Shown piece by piece: positions 1 to 9,576 of a DNA stretch of 64,000 nt. Under the pieces are notes generated by a model. It searched no databases. It was not told the origin of the DNA and saw nothing but the letters and a program-made list of their open reading frames with translations. Position 1 is the first letter of the stretch. Each line of letters opens with the position of its first letter. Source of the stretch: Cyclaneusma minus (Eukaryota > Ascomycota > Leotiomycetes > Marthamycetales > Marthamycetaceae); contig JAKZHN010000013.1 in NCBI GenBank assembly GCA_037179335.1, forward strand, positions 682,001 to 746,000, written 5' to 3'. Made by a program: the position numbers and the translations under genes.

Positions 1-123
1 GCGGGGAATAAAACTTGCACGGGCACGCAGTTTGGGGATTGTTGTTCGTTGTATGGGTATTGTGGGAGTGGGAGTGATTATTGCTCGGGGGCGAATTGCT
101 ATAGTGGTGCGTGTACGGGCTAG
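1..123 (+). CDS. C-terminal end of a chitin-binding (CBM18, hevein-like) protein, partial
   Basis: Frame 1 is open from the first base to a TAG at 121-123 and encodes about 40 residues. It contains the Cys/Gly/aromatic pattern of a type-1 chitin-binding domain: a CCSLYGYCGSGSDYC core followed by spaced Cys (NCYSGAC). This pattern is specific to CBM18, a small disulfide-rich module that binds chitin or GlcNAc oligomers. In fungi it usually sits in secreted chitinases, chitin deacetylases or effector-like lectins. Only the last domain is in the window, so the catalytic part, if any, lies to the left. The stop follows the domain directly, so CBM18 is the C-terminus. The fragment lacks an ATG. 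The neighbouring HET relic is convergent with it. Confidence 0.75.
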   Translation, partial: AGNKTCTGTQFGDCCSLYGYCGSGSDYCSGANCYSGACTG

Positions 124-149
124 GGCTGAGTCTGACGAGCTGGTAGTGC

Positions 150-1898
150 CAGCTCGTATATATGTACTTTGAAAGTTGGGGCCCAGGTCAAAGGTCAACG
201 AGTCCAAGGCAAGGAAGCTGCACTGGCGGTAGCTATCAAAGGGCTCCAAATGCATCCGACATGTTATGGTGGCAGCATTGAAAACGAGCGATCCAGGTAG
301 CCATTGGGCAACATTGAGGGAAGTGCTTTCCAGGGCTAAAGGGACGTCAGAATGATGCTGGACGCGGCGGGGTATGATGTGTGCAATGGAGTGTTGGTTC
401 CAGACATCTGTTTCGTGAATTCTTCGAAGAGATGGCTCTTCTCCTGGGTCATGATGGTAGAAATCTATCATGCGATAGTCTGATCCGAGAAACTCAATAT
501 GTGCTGGATGTCGTACTGATGCCCAGCTCCAGCTGAGTATCCATTTCGGCGGGTTCTGATCGACTCCGGCCCCGCTGGTGGGAGGAAGATAGGGTACATG
601 TATCTCGCACTTCAACATCAAAGCAGATGTGAAGTATTTCCCCGGAAGGCCGAACACCATTCTCGTGTCCAGGCCTCGCGCAAGAACATTACCCACACCA
701 GTGAAGGCGTTGAGCACGTCTGTATTGCGGGTCAAGTGTCGTAAGTGGTAATCTCTGACGCATTTCTCGTACATAATCACCCCATCGGAGCTCTCCCGAT
801 CTTATGATAGCTTCGTCGTATCGAATCTCGCTGTCGCTTGGATTTTGATTATTCCATCCAATGAACTCCAACTCTGGGATAAGTTCTCCTCGCCATTGTC
901 GACTGACTTGCTAGTGCAGGCTGTGCAGCTAAGCTTGAACACACAGCTCTTGCTTCTGGTGATCGCCGTCAAGCTATGAAAGTGAGGTGGCATGTAGGAG
1001 AGTTCTTCGTATCTTGTACATTCGAAGATAACTTGGGACTCCGTTATGAAAAGCCGACGCCGGGAGAGGAGACGCTCTTGGAAGGTCCACCCGCGGCGAT
1101 TCCAGAGTGACGTATTGACACAGGCCTTCAGGTCATCCGCACTGAATAGGTTATGGCCAGAGGCGAGGCATGCTAGCCTTGGTCTAAGAGCAGATGGTAG
1201 TCGTGGCCGGCCGGGGCAACCGGGAAGCTCCATATCGGACGTTCGGCTGTTCAGTGCAGCCATGATGGTGAACGTCGCAGAGTTGAAGATGAGATCCATC
1301 GCGCATATTTGCTCCTTTTTAGAGTCTTCATCATCTTGGACGATGCACAGTCTGTCAACCCAGAGGAATCGCTCACCGAGGGCCTGGCATAGAGCGATGG
1401 CGTCTGAAATAATGCTGGGCAACGAGATGGTGTTGAGCCCCTCGAATCCCTCCATGGCAGACAGATTGCTCGTCTCTAATTGACCAAGGCCGTTTTCGGA
1501 GACAGGATTCCACATGAGCTTGATGCAACAAAACGCGTGCCGTATTTGTGCATTGTGATATTCCTGGACCACACATCAATGACTCTAAAGTCGAATGGTA
1601 GCAAGGTACCTACATATATCTTCTGGTCAACATGCTGATAAAACTGTCAGGAGTGCCGCTGTGTCTTTCTGATAAACTCACTCAGAGGCGGATTTATGTG
1701 TGTGCTTTCACATGTTTGAATCCAATTCTTCACCATATCGACATCGAAGAAGGGGGTCTCCCATGGGTCCACGCCTAGGAAGCGGGTAGGCACAGTCTTG
1801 CTGTGCCTAAAGCAGAATCCCGGGGTAATAATCGTCTTCCAATTTGAGTTGCCGATGGTGATTTTGATGCGCATGCGGGTTCTGAACTCAAGAAACAT
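150..1898 (-). pseudogene. Heterokaryon-incompatibility (HET) domain gene, probably broken
   Basis: The minus strand encodes the HET domain in pieces. Around 1590-1530 is RVIDVW...RFVASS, the start of the domain, which in the family continues as ALSYVWG. Around 1575-970 are IALCQALGERFLWVDRLCI, QICAMDLIFNSATFTIMAA and LWNRRGWTFQERLLSRRRL. From about 735 leftward are LTRNTDVLNAFTGVGNVL, MVFGLPG and WILSWSWAS. The domain mediates non-self recognition and cell death between genotypes. The pieces lie in different frames. There is an in-frame TGA at 1649-1647, a one-base loss in the RFVA...MWN motif near 1535, a frame change near 810-870 and another near 740. Some could be unrecognised introns, but the shifts near 1535 and 740 lie inside conserved motifs and are too tight for introns. 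The last frame stays open to the left edge, so the 3' end is not determined. Confidence 0.7.
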
Positions 1899-2023
1899 GG
1901 GCCATGGTTAACAACATCCACTACCGTCAGATCCCCTCCAGATATGTACGAGGGTAGCGCTTCACAAACAAGGCAGCAACGTTGTTGAAGTCCTGACTAG
2001 TTGAGTAGGCTCAGCCATTGTGT

Positions 2024-2356
2024 TCTTGATCATACAAGTATGAGATGAGAAGGAAGAAGACAGACTGAATGAATGAAGGTACATTAGAAGTTGCATCGCG
2101 AGTCTCCGCAGGCGCGGCACCATACCTCTCGGGCCAACCCTACCGAATGGTTCTTGGCCGTCAAGCAGGTCGCGGACTTCCTTCTCTCCATCTTTCTTCT
2201 TGGGCGTGACGGTGCCAGCTTTGGCGACGTTGTCGGACTGCTCAGAGCTGACAGTCGCGGCATTGTTGGAGCTGTCGTCACTCTGGTAAAGCTCTGATCG
2301 GCAGGATCGGCAGGATCGACGGGATTCTTGATGGCGTCGGACAAATGTTCTGCCAT
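2024..2356 (-). CDS. Possible small hypothetical protein (weak)
   Basis: A minus-strand ATG at 2356 starts MAEHLSDAIKNPVDPADP. The overlapping frame over about 2290-2130 reads as a hydrophilic, protein-like stretch (SDDSSNNAATVSSEQSDN, then KKKDGEKEVRDLLDGQEP). The two frames do not join without an intron or a frameshift, and a possible GTATGG...CTAATG...CAG intron lies further downstream. No family is recognised. It may be a small real gene or only a composition effect. The bounds are approximate. Confidence 0.25.
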
Positions 2357-2399
2357 CGCCCGCATTTTGCAGCCTGACAGGTAACACTGCTGCTACCTA

Positions 2400-3379
2400 T
2401 GTACAACAACAAGCGACCCATGCATGGATCCCAGATTCGCTTCGAGGTGGCGATACGAGATGGTTGTTTGTTTCCAGTTTCCACCCTAGTTCTTCGAAGA
2501 CAAAAGTAGCCAAAGCAGTCTCTTGTGTATGCTCTATCTGGCCGGCAAGAGTCGGTGCCAAGGAAGGCGATGCCTTGCATAACGTTACCTTCTGAAATCT
2601 GCAGTTGGCTCCAGGTTTGTTCGAGTCGGTGGGGGGCGGGACAGAATGATTTGATCGTTGTTGAGGGGCTGAAATATTACCACAGACGATTATACCACCC
2701 CTCTCGCTCGATGATCCAACAATGATCCTTCGCATCGTCTCTGGCGGACTGCAATGACAGATTGGGTGACACTCACTTTCTTATTGTTCGAAACAAGTCC
2801 GATGGTTTTACAATTTCTTTCGTTTGAGAGCAGTCTGATTTGGATGGCTCAAGTGCTGCTATCCCCAACCTCATTCCGCAGTCAGCACGAGGCTTAGGTT
2901 AGGTTAGGTGAAGGGCGTAGTCCCAGCTCCTGCGCCCCAGCTCCACAGACATGCATCCAACGTGCTGCTCCGCCGATCGCGTGGCTGCAGCGTGGCATCT
3001 CCATTTGCTGAAGTCGCGAGCCTTGCAGCATGTACAGCTTCATGGACATGTCCAACAGCGTCCAGGGCCAGTGCCTTGCCAAAAGACGTTCCCAAAGTGG
3101 CAATGGAGGCCGTCAAGGCCGGGAGTTGCAGTGCCCGGAGTGTGTTCTTGGACCAGGTCGAGGCCCCTCAGACAAAGAAGGGCAAAGAAAGGGCAGCCGC
3201 ATGGCCCGTCAGCTGTCTACAGCCGCATTCTAGGACAGCGCAGCCGTGCAACAAAGGATCCATTTCGACGGTAGCCCAATTCTCAAACTTCTTTTCTCCT
3301 AGTCTCCTCTCGTTCCGAGTTGGCCTCGTTTCATTTCGAGCTTTCGCAGCGTTGCTGTTTCAAATTTCGAGTCTTGAAA
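2400..3379. other. Intergenic, presumed promoter of the cupredoxin-like gene
   Basis: No coding frame with family resemblance is seen. The stretch just before 3380 is CT-rich (TTCTTTTCTCCTAGTCTCC), as is common in fungal 5' leaders. No RNA gene or repeat was recognised. Confidence 0.4.
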
Positions 3380-4712
3380 ATGTTTTCAAAACATGAAGCG
3401 ATATATGCCGTTCTACTAGGTGCATCCTCGGTCTTCGCTGCATCAAGTGCTTCGACTACTGCTACTACTGCCTCTTCCTCTACTTCGACTACTTCGACTA
3501 CCTCGGGCATCACGACACATACCGTTGCTGCCGGCCAAAATGGCTTCAGTTTCAACCCTGGCTCGCTAACTGCACAAGTTGGTGATGTGATCGAGTTTCA
3601 GTTCTATCCCACGAACCACTCCGTTGGTCGATCCGCCTACAAGTCTCCATGCATTCCTCTTCAACTTACTGGCGACGGAAGTGTGGGCTTTTGGAGCGGC
3701 TTCAAGCCAACCGCCACTATATCAGACGATGTAAGTTTCCCCTGCCGCTCTCAATGAACACAAACTCACCTCGCTCCATTAGTTACCCAGCTATCAAGTT
3801 ACCATCAATGACACGGATCCCGTCTTCTTCTACTGCTCGGCTCCCGGCGCCTGCACGCAAGATGGCATGGTCGGGGTCATCAATCCAACAACAGATGAGA
3901 CACTCCAGGTCCAACGAGAATTCGCCCTGAACTCGACCCTCGAGTTAAGTCCAGGCGAGAACTTCCCAGCCGAAGGAGTCACCTCGACGTCTAGCTCAAG
4001 TACGGCGACATCTACCTCGACATCTTCGTCGACAAGCTCAGCCGCATCCGGAGGCTCATCAGGCTCTTCTATGTCCGCTGGTGCCATCGCCGGAATCGCC
4101 GTGGGTGGTGCAGCCGTTGTGATCATCGCCGCTGCCTTGATATGGATGTGCGGGCGACAGAAGACAATGGGCGAACTGCTCCGTGCTCACCCCCAATCAG
4201 TCGGTGCTCCACCGGTCGGTTATATTCCCGGTCCTACCATGTCTCCAGACCAAGGCTCTCGCGGCACGCACTCCGTATACTCCGGCAGACGTCCAGACGG
4301 CAACACAGGATATGGCTTCGGCGGCGCCTACAACGGCTACCGCGATCCCTTCGAGAATGACAGCTACCGAAGCCGCAGTCCACCAATGGATGAGCAACTA
4401 CCCCCATTTCCAAGTCCCGACAATTACGCACGGCAGGAAATGGCAGAGGGCTCGTATGCACATTACAGAGACGGGTAAGCGCAACATCCATTCTTCCAGT
4501 CATCGTCATTTCTCGCTCTAGGATGAAAAGAAAGCTGACACAAAACACCTCTTAGACCAAGTCCCCCCAAGCAGCCTCCAACTCCCGTCGAGCTACCTGC
4601 CACCTCCATCACATCCCCGCAACCCACTCCCCCATACCGCAAGTTCTCTTTCATCGAGGGCGACAAGGGCTATGCGCAAGGGTCTCGTTCGCCAAAGGGC
4701 TTCAATGGATGA
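3380..4712 (+). CDS. Ser/Thr-rich, single-pass membrane protein with an extracellular cupredoxin-like domain
   Basis: Three exons: 3380-3730, 3783-4474 and 4556-4712 (399 residues). An N-terminal signal peptide (AVLLGASSVFAASS) is followed by a Ser/Thr-rich spacer. A cupredoxin-like domain then follows (THTVAAGQNGFSFNP...VGDVIEFQFYPTNHSVGRSAYKSPC, and after the first intron VFFYCSAPGACTQDGM). The NHSV His and the C-x4-C segment are the expected positions of type-1 copper or copper-like ligands; the usual family name is extracellular serine-rich protein. A second Ser/Thr linker leads to a transmembrane helix (AIAGIAVGGAAVVIIAAAL) and a cytosolic Pro/Tyr-rich tail. Both introns have good signals; the second has a CTGAC branch site before CTTAG. 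The ATG at 3380 is chosen because it directly precedes the signal peptide. The protein is likely at the cell surface or wall. Copper binding is inferred, not shown. Confidence 0.82.
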
Positions 4713-5427
4713 GAGAACAATAGCACGGAATTCATGCCAAGTTTCTTTGTTAGCATTGCGTTAGTTTCTTTGTATAAATATGTTCTTTTGAGTTTTGATA
4801 CCAGGCTTCGCTCGATGGAGGACAAAGAGGCAGGCGGCTAGGCTTTTTCGTGCAGCGCTCATGTACTAGCGGGAAAGGATGCATTTTTTTCTTCGAGCCT
4901 CTAGTGGATAAAACTGGCATACTTCGGACGGTTATGATCGGATCTAGTGAAAATGACATACAGTTCGAAACTTCGAGAGTGAGATTTGTGATACCAGTGT
5001 ACTTCCCACGATTGGCAAATATTACCATTCCGAACATGGAAACCGACAGGATGACGGTGCCCCCAGAACGGCTCCCGGAATGGGGTTCTTGCCGGACGCA
5101 AGTTACACAAGTATTGGGCTTAGGCGTTAGCTGCCAGTAGCACTCGAATCTTCATAGAGCTAGACTCGGGGAGGGGAGAACATGGGGCGGACTAACGGGA
5201 ACGACGGTTCTAGTATAGGTTGCTAGTGCGGCACTAACGATGGCACAACGCGGGGGAAAGTGTACTACGGCACGGTCGGGAAGCTTCATGTCTGTATATA
5301 AGCATCACACAACTTCCCCACATTAAAGAGAAAGCATTTAGAAGAGCTTCGTAAAGCCATTTGATCATTTACCTACCCATATAAACACTTCTGACAGCAC
5401 TTCATTCGTAGCAACCATAGTCCAAAA
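4713..5427. other. Intergenic between cupredoxin-like and ABM genes
   Basis: This stretch holds the 3' end of the upstream gene and the promoter of the ABM gene. A TATA-like GTATATAAG occurs near 5294-5302, about 130 bp before the ABM start. No gene, RNA or repeat was recognised. Confidence 0.4.
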
Positions 5428-6036
5428 ATGTCTGAAATCCACGTCAATGCAATCATCACCCCAGCAAAGGGCAAAGAGAGCAGAGTATGTACCTCGCAAC
5501 GAATGACCTACATTTCGAAAAAGCTCTGGGCTAATGGAATACACAAGGTCAGACAACTACTCATCAATCTCGGCAAGAGCGTCCAGCAGCACGAACCCAA
5601 CGCCGTAAGCCCACATACTCTTCGTCCTGCAATCACCATACTCTCCCAGTCCTTTCTTCGACGTCCATTCTGACAGAAGTCCCAAAAATCTAGCCCAGAT
5701 ATCAAGTGTTCGAACAGACCAATGGCGAAGGCGTGAATGTGTTTGTTGTCCAAGAGACCTGTAAGTCCCTTAGGTACATTTCGCTACATCTACTTCGATT
5801 CCACAGAATGCGCAGGCAGAGATTCTCGGATCATGAGTGGCCAACAAATGTGATGTTGAAATTTGCTGATGGTGTTGTTGAATCGGGTAGATGCGGATCA
5901 GGAAGCCTTTGATGGACATTTCAAGACGAAGTATTTTCAGGAGCTGGGAGCGGCGATTGAGGGAGAGGGGTTGGTGGGGGGGCCGCTGAATATCATGACG
6001 ATTAAGCCTATTGGTGGGTTTGCTTCTCGTCTGTGA
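5428..6036 (+). CDS. Antibiotic biosynthesis monooxygenase (ABM/YgiN-like) domain protein
   Basis: Four exons: 5428-5484, 5548-5604, 5694-5760 and 5891-6036 (108 residues), the usual length for a single-domain ABM protein. The spliced product reads MSEIHVNAIITPAKGKESR, then VRQLLINLGKSVQQHEPN, PRYQVFEQTNGEGVNVFVVQ and ETYADQEAFDGHFKTKYFQE. This is the dimeric alpha/beta-barrel pattern: beta strand, helix ending in EPxxxxY, beta strand, E-x-Y/W-xD/SxxAxxxH. The His in the last motif is the conserved one of the family. Members are cofactor-free quinol oxygenases or unassigned stress proteins, so the substrate cannot be stated. Exon 3 begins at a TCTAG acceptor; the nearby CCCAG acceptor would break the frame. 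The last intron is the least certain, because at 130 bp it is long for this window. Confidence 0.8.
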
Positions 6037-6915
6037 GGAGTGATGGCCTGGGAGGAGGTTGGGAAGGGTTGGTGCGAGAGCCGGGGGGAGGTGAGATGCT
6101 GGATACTGCAAGTGGGCAGGCTGGCAGGCACGGTATCTTGTTGTTTGATACTAGGTCCCTTGCGAACAGAGAGATCCTGACATACTTCTGAAGAATATGC
6201 CATCGGGCTAAATATTGGGAATAAATTCGGGTGCTTGGGAGAAATGCAGGTGGTTGTAGAAATCTATGTAATCAAGAGAAATCCGATTCTCCAAGGAAAA
6301 TCTAAATGGTTCGAAGAAAATCTAAGTAATTAGAGATAATGGTAGAGAATGCGAACTCGAGTAGTGTTTCAGGAATCCACTGGACTACGAGGGTCCGAAT
6401 GGAGCAAAAGGGGCTGACTGGGCAGCGAGAGGTAGACATGGATGGGCATAAGGGTTAGTAGCGTATTGTACGGGAGGCAGTACCAAGCACCTTGAGCTGG
6501 CAAAATAAATCACATGCGTCTTCAAGCAATCGGGATGTAGATGCCATGGCAGTGTGTGTATTTGGTTTTATCTGCCCCTCCCTCATCGCCGGCCGGTAAC
6601 GACATGCTGTACTCTGAACGAGTGTAAAAACCCAGCACACGCAAGCGCCACCACCATCATACGCGCCACGGAAACGACAGCTTGGAATGAGGAAAGAAAA
6701 TTCGGCGTAGTGCAGTAGCAAAGAGGTAATTGGAGTGCTCTGCACAGCTCGTGCTCGGAGGTAGAGGCGCGATTTCGAAGTTGTGTAGCTGGCTCGACGT
6801 CGCTGGGTTTCGGGATCCACCAGGCGGGCGACTTCAAGACGTGGGGCACATGACGACTCGGAGACCGGTACAGAGGCGGGCAGGCAGGTCAGAGCGTGGA
6901 CGCAGTGTGAGGAGT
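6037..6915. other. Convergent intergenic region between ABM and metallothionein genes
   Basis: It contains one degenerate 19-21-bp-period array (listed separately). Otherwise it holds only the 3' flanks of two convergent genes. An open frame in the metallothionein direction runs through the region because its intron and 3' flank lack stops; it is not considered coding. Confidence 0.4.
6217..6342. repeat. Degenerate array with about 19-21-bp period (diverged copy of the GGAATATTCC family)
   Basis: Successive units begin at GGGAATAAATTCGG, GGGAGAAATGCAGG, AGAAATCTATGTAATCAAG, AGAAATCCGATTCTCCAAG, GAAAATCTAAATGG and GAAAATCTAAGTAATTAGA. Spacing is 19-21 bases. The half-unit AATCTAAGTAATTA matches the AAGTGATTA arm of the other arrays, so this looks like an old member of the same dispersed family. 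Confidence 0.55.
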
Positions 6916-7051
6916 TTACTGTGAAGGGGGTCAGATGGAGGTTCTCGGGAGATGCGGAGGCGATTGGGCTTACTTTGCCACAGGTGCAAGAACCTTGGGC
7001 GCAACCGCAAGAGCTGCAAGTGCAGCTGGCGTTACCGCAACCTCCGGCCAT
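6916..7051 (-). CDS. Copper-metallothionein-like peptide, 26 residues
   Basis: Exon 1 (7051-6974) encodes MAGGCGNASCTCSSCGCAQG followed by SCTCGK. A 55-bp intron (6973-6919; GTAAGC donor, CTGAC branch, TTCACAG acceptor) is followed directly by a TAA stop at 6918-6916. The peptide has 7 Cys in 26 residues, mostly in C-x-C pairs, with no His or aromatic residues. The length and Cys count match the Neurospora-type copper metallothionein. It would bind Cu(I) in a cytosolic thiolate cluster for storage and detoxification. Without splicing the frame would run on for 198 codons, so the intron model is strongly preferred. The intron sits exactly before the stop codon. A TATA box lies upstream at 7184-7193. 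Confidence 0.85.
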
Positions 7052-7183
7052 TGTGATGGTAGATTTGGATTGTAAGGGGGGTTTGGTGAAGGGTAGAGTT
7101 GGTATAATGGTTTTTTATGAGATTGTAAGGATAATTGACTTGACGGAGGAGAAAGGAAAGAAGACTTCGAGGGAAACGGGCCG

Positions 7184-7193
7184 TATATATATA
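7184..7193 (-). promoter_or_regulatory. TATA box upstream of the metallothionein gene
   Basis: A perfect TATATATATA run lies 133 bp upstream of the metallothionein ATG on the gene's strand. Strongly inducible fungal metallothionein genes commonly have TATA promoters. I could not identify a clear Cu-responsive element. Confidence 0.5.
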
Positions 7194-8985
7194 CCTGTGG
7201 CCCGGATCAGCTATGACCCAGGATGGGCGATAGCAGCCAGGGGTCAGCGGGCTCTGTCAGGGCGTTATTCGCCGCTGGTTGGCTTGAGCCTCTGTCGAAG
7301 CCTTTTAGTCTGCGTCTTTTGTGCCGATTTTTGTACGTGATGTTCTGCAGACATCAATGGATTAGGAGTGGGGGGCGGCCATCACCGGGAACCCCGCAAT
7401 CAGCTGCGGGGCTGGTCCCTGAATCGCATCACCAACAGACTTTCATATGTGTTCCAACGACAATTTGAAACCTTCGTTATCGCGAAGCCGTCATCCTTCG
7501 ACTCGTTATTGGGCGTGTTGTGGCCAACGTCGATCGCGGAAGGCCGAAGTGGCGAAGACGGCTGGGAGGGCGGTGTGATTCCGATTTGGTCGCCGTCGGT
7601 GTGTAGCACCTAGCTCTGGAGTCTGGCCTCTGGACCTTGATCACGCCCGAGCAGTACTACGTATGGCGCCCGATTTGGCAGAGAAAGGGCTTTGAAGGCT
7701 CAAGATTCGACCGTGGCTCGCAAGGACTGCCTGTTATTGCTCCCCTGAACGAAAACCAGCCATGTGACCCGTCAATATCGGAATAAGATACGTTGCTATA
7801 TCAGCAGAGGATGGCACGCTTTCTCTCTTTCAAGAGACAGCCATTTAGAAACACCGTTCTTCCCGGACAGTTCCTAGAGTAGACGCATAGGGGTTTTTTA
7901 TACCAGAGAAAACAAGGGGAAGTGCCTAGCCAGGTTTTGGATCATTGTCCTCTCCGAGGCTTGCCACTTGGATAACCTGACATAGGAAGCACCAAGCGCT
8001 GCCGTCGAGTACCAACATAATGAATGCAGTGCGGCCTACACCCTCTGTCTCTGGATGCCCGGAAATAACGGCTTCCACAGAATCTGCTCTTGATAGGCCG
8101 CGTGGCGTGGGGGCTTTGCCATAACGTTGCTCAACGGCTCATGATCGGCCGGAGAGGTACTGTGTTGGGGCAATGAAGCTGAAATGACCTGTTCACTGTT
8201 GTCTAGACCCGGGAGCTTGGGATAGTATCCTACAGGTGTACTGGTCGAATAGTCCACAGCTTCTCCATCTCGTGTACGGCGTATCCCGCAAGGTAGCGGG
8301 AATAACCCCAAGTTACTTTTGTTGTTGTAACTTGTCCTATATTTACGTTGGCAGTCAGCTGATACTTTTTGAATTTGCCACTATGAGACCGTACAGAACC
8401 TCTGTGTTTTAGTCGATTTGCAGCAGCATGAAAGGGGCCTGGGGCCGAGATAAGACGCCTGTCCATCGGTCCATCTGTTCACAAGTTTCATTCTTCCCCG
8501 GGTAATCACTTAGATGCCGCGTTTTTGGAAAAGTCGTGGGTTATACCGGTTCTTGCGGCAAGCCTAGGTTCTACGATCCGCAACTCAGCTCAAGGACACT
8601 TCATTGGGGAGACCTGCCACCTTCAAGCGTCGTTCTTGTAGCTCCGTACTTGGCCTACACTCCACCAACTGCAAGCTTTAGCGCATTTTTCACTCCCAGT
8701 TTCACTCCCAGATGGTAGACACGCGATCGATCCGTGAAATTCGCCCGGCATTTCAAAATTCTATATTCCACATGTATGATACGGCAGCACGCTATGGGAA
8801 AAGCAAACTCCGGCCGCCCTGATATCTGCTGAGCATCTCCAGTGAGTACCGGCCTTCCCTCTCAAGCACCACAGCCGCCGGAAAATGACTGACACGCTCT
8901 TGATCGTACGTTGCCAATCTAAGATACATTAGCCAGAGCACACAAACTGCCCACCACACAGCACCCACCTTCATTGCGATCCATC
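7194..8985. other. Intergenic, no gene recognised
   Basis: About 1.8 kb. The open frames here are short and without family features. It includes the metallothionein upstream region and the 3' flank of the next gene, and no repeats were recognised. Confidence 0.4.
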
Positions 8986-9576
8986 TCAGTATTCCCAGTC
9001 CGAAGGAAGCGGGATTTGACAATCCGCAAACTCGCGCTCATAGCCGCCCATCCTTCGCAAGAACCTCGCAGTAGCCTTGATGTCCTGCCAATCAGGCAAA
9101 CCGTCGCCGAAGACTGGAGTCACATAGCTGCCCAAGCTGACCATAATGCAACCGTTCTGGACGACATCCACTACCATCATAAACCTCGTCGCCGGCTTGA
9201 TCTCCTCGTTCATGGTGATACCAGGGAGAGACTTCCAGACTGGTCGGAAGGTGGTGGTGATGATCTCGTAGGCGCCATCGGTTGTGTGGAAAATGGGAGA
9301 TGCATGCTCGTAGGTGCTGGCTTGCCACATCATGGCGGGAGAGGGTTCGACGAAGCTGCCCAGCAGGAGCTGCGTGATGTGGTTGAGGAGCGTGTATCGG
9401 AGTCCGATGATGGGGCAGTGGGGTGGTGCTAGGAGATAGGGCGAGGCAGGCTCCTGAAGGTACGACAGATGGTAGGCCTGGGGGTCGTAGCGCGACGAGG
9501 CATAGCTGGAGGAGGCGCTGCGGCTACTCAAGACAGTCTGGCCTCCTGGGGTGTTTACTGATGCCGACTCTGCCAT
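8986..9576 (-). CDS. Hypothetical protein, 196 residues
   Basis: A single uninterrupted frame. The ATG at 9576 (MAESASVNTPGGQ) is chosen over an in-frame ATG at 9681 because the intervening residues are Ser/Pro/His-rich and read like a leader. The N-terminal 45 residues are Ser/Tyr-rich and look disordered. From about residue 45 there is a folded-looking part (HCPIIGLRYTLLNHITQLLL, TTDGAYEIITTTFRPVWKS, ATRFMMVVDVVQNGCIMVSL, PDWQDIKATARFLRRMGGYE). No signal peptide or membrane segment is seen and the family is not recognised. The position between two long intergenic stretches gives no functional hint. Confidence 0.55.
   Translation of the reverse strand: MAESASVNTPGGQTVLSSRSASSSYASSRYDPQAYHLSYLQEPASPYLLAPPHCPIIGLRYTLLNHITQLLLGSFVEPSPAMMWQASTYEHASPIFHTTDGAYEIITTTFRPVWKSLPGITMNEEIKPATRFMMVVDVVQNGCIMVSLGSYVTPVFGDGLPDWQDIKATARFLRRMGGYEREFADCQIPLPSDWEY

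Noticed and set aside
1046..1483. 145-codon forward frame opposite the HET gene
   Set aside because: It is the antisense shadow of the HET motifs.
6455..7051. 198-codon minus-strand frame starting at the metallothionein ATG
   Set aside because: Only the first 26 residues are protein-like; the rest is an unspliced intron and 3' flank.
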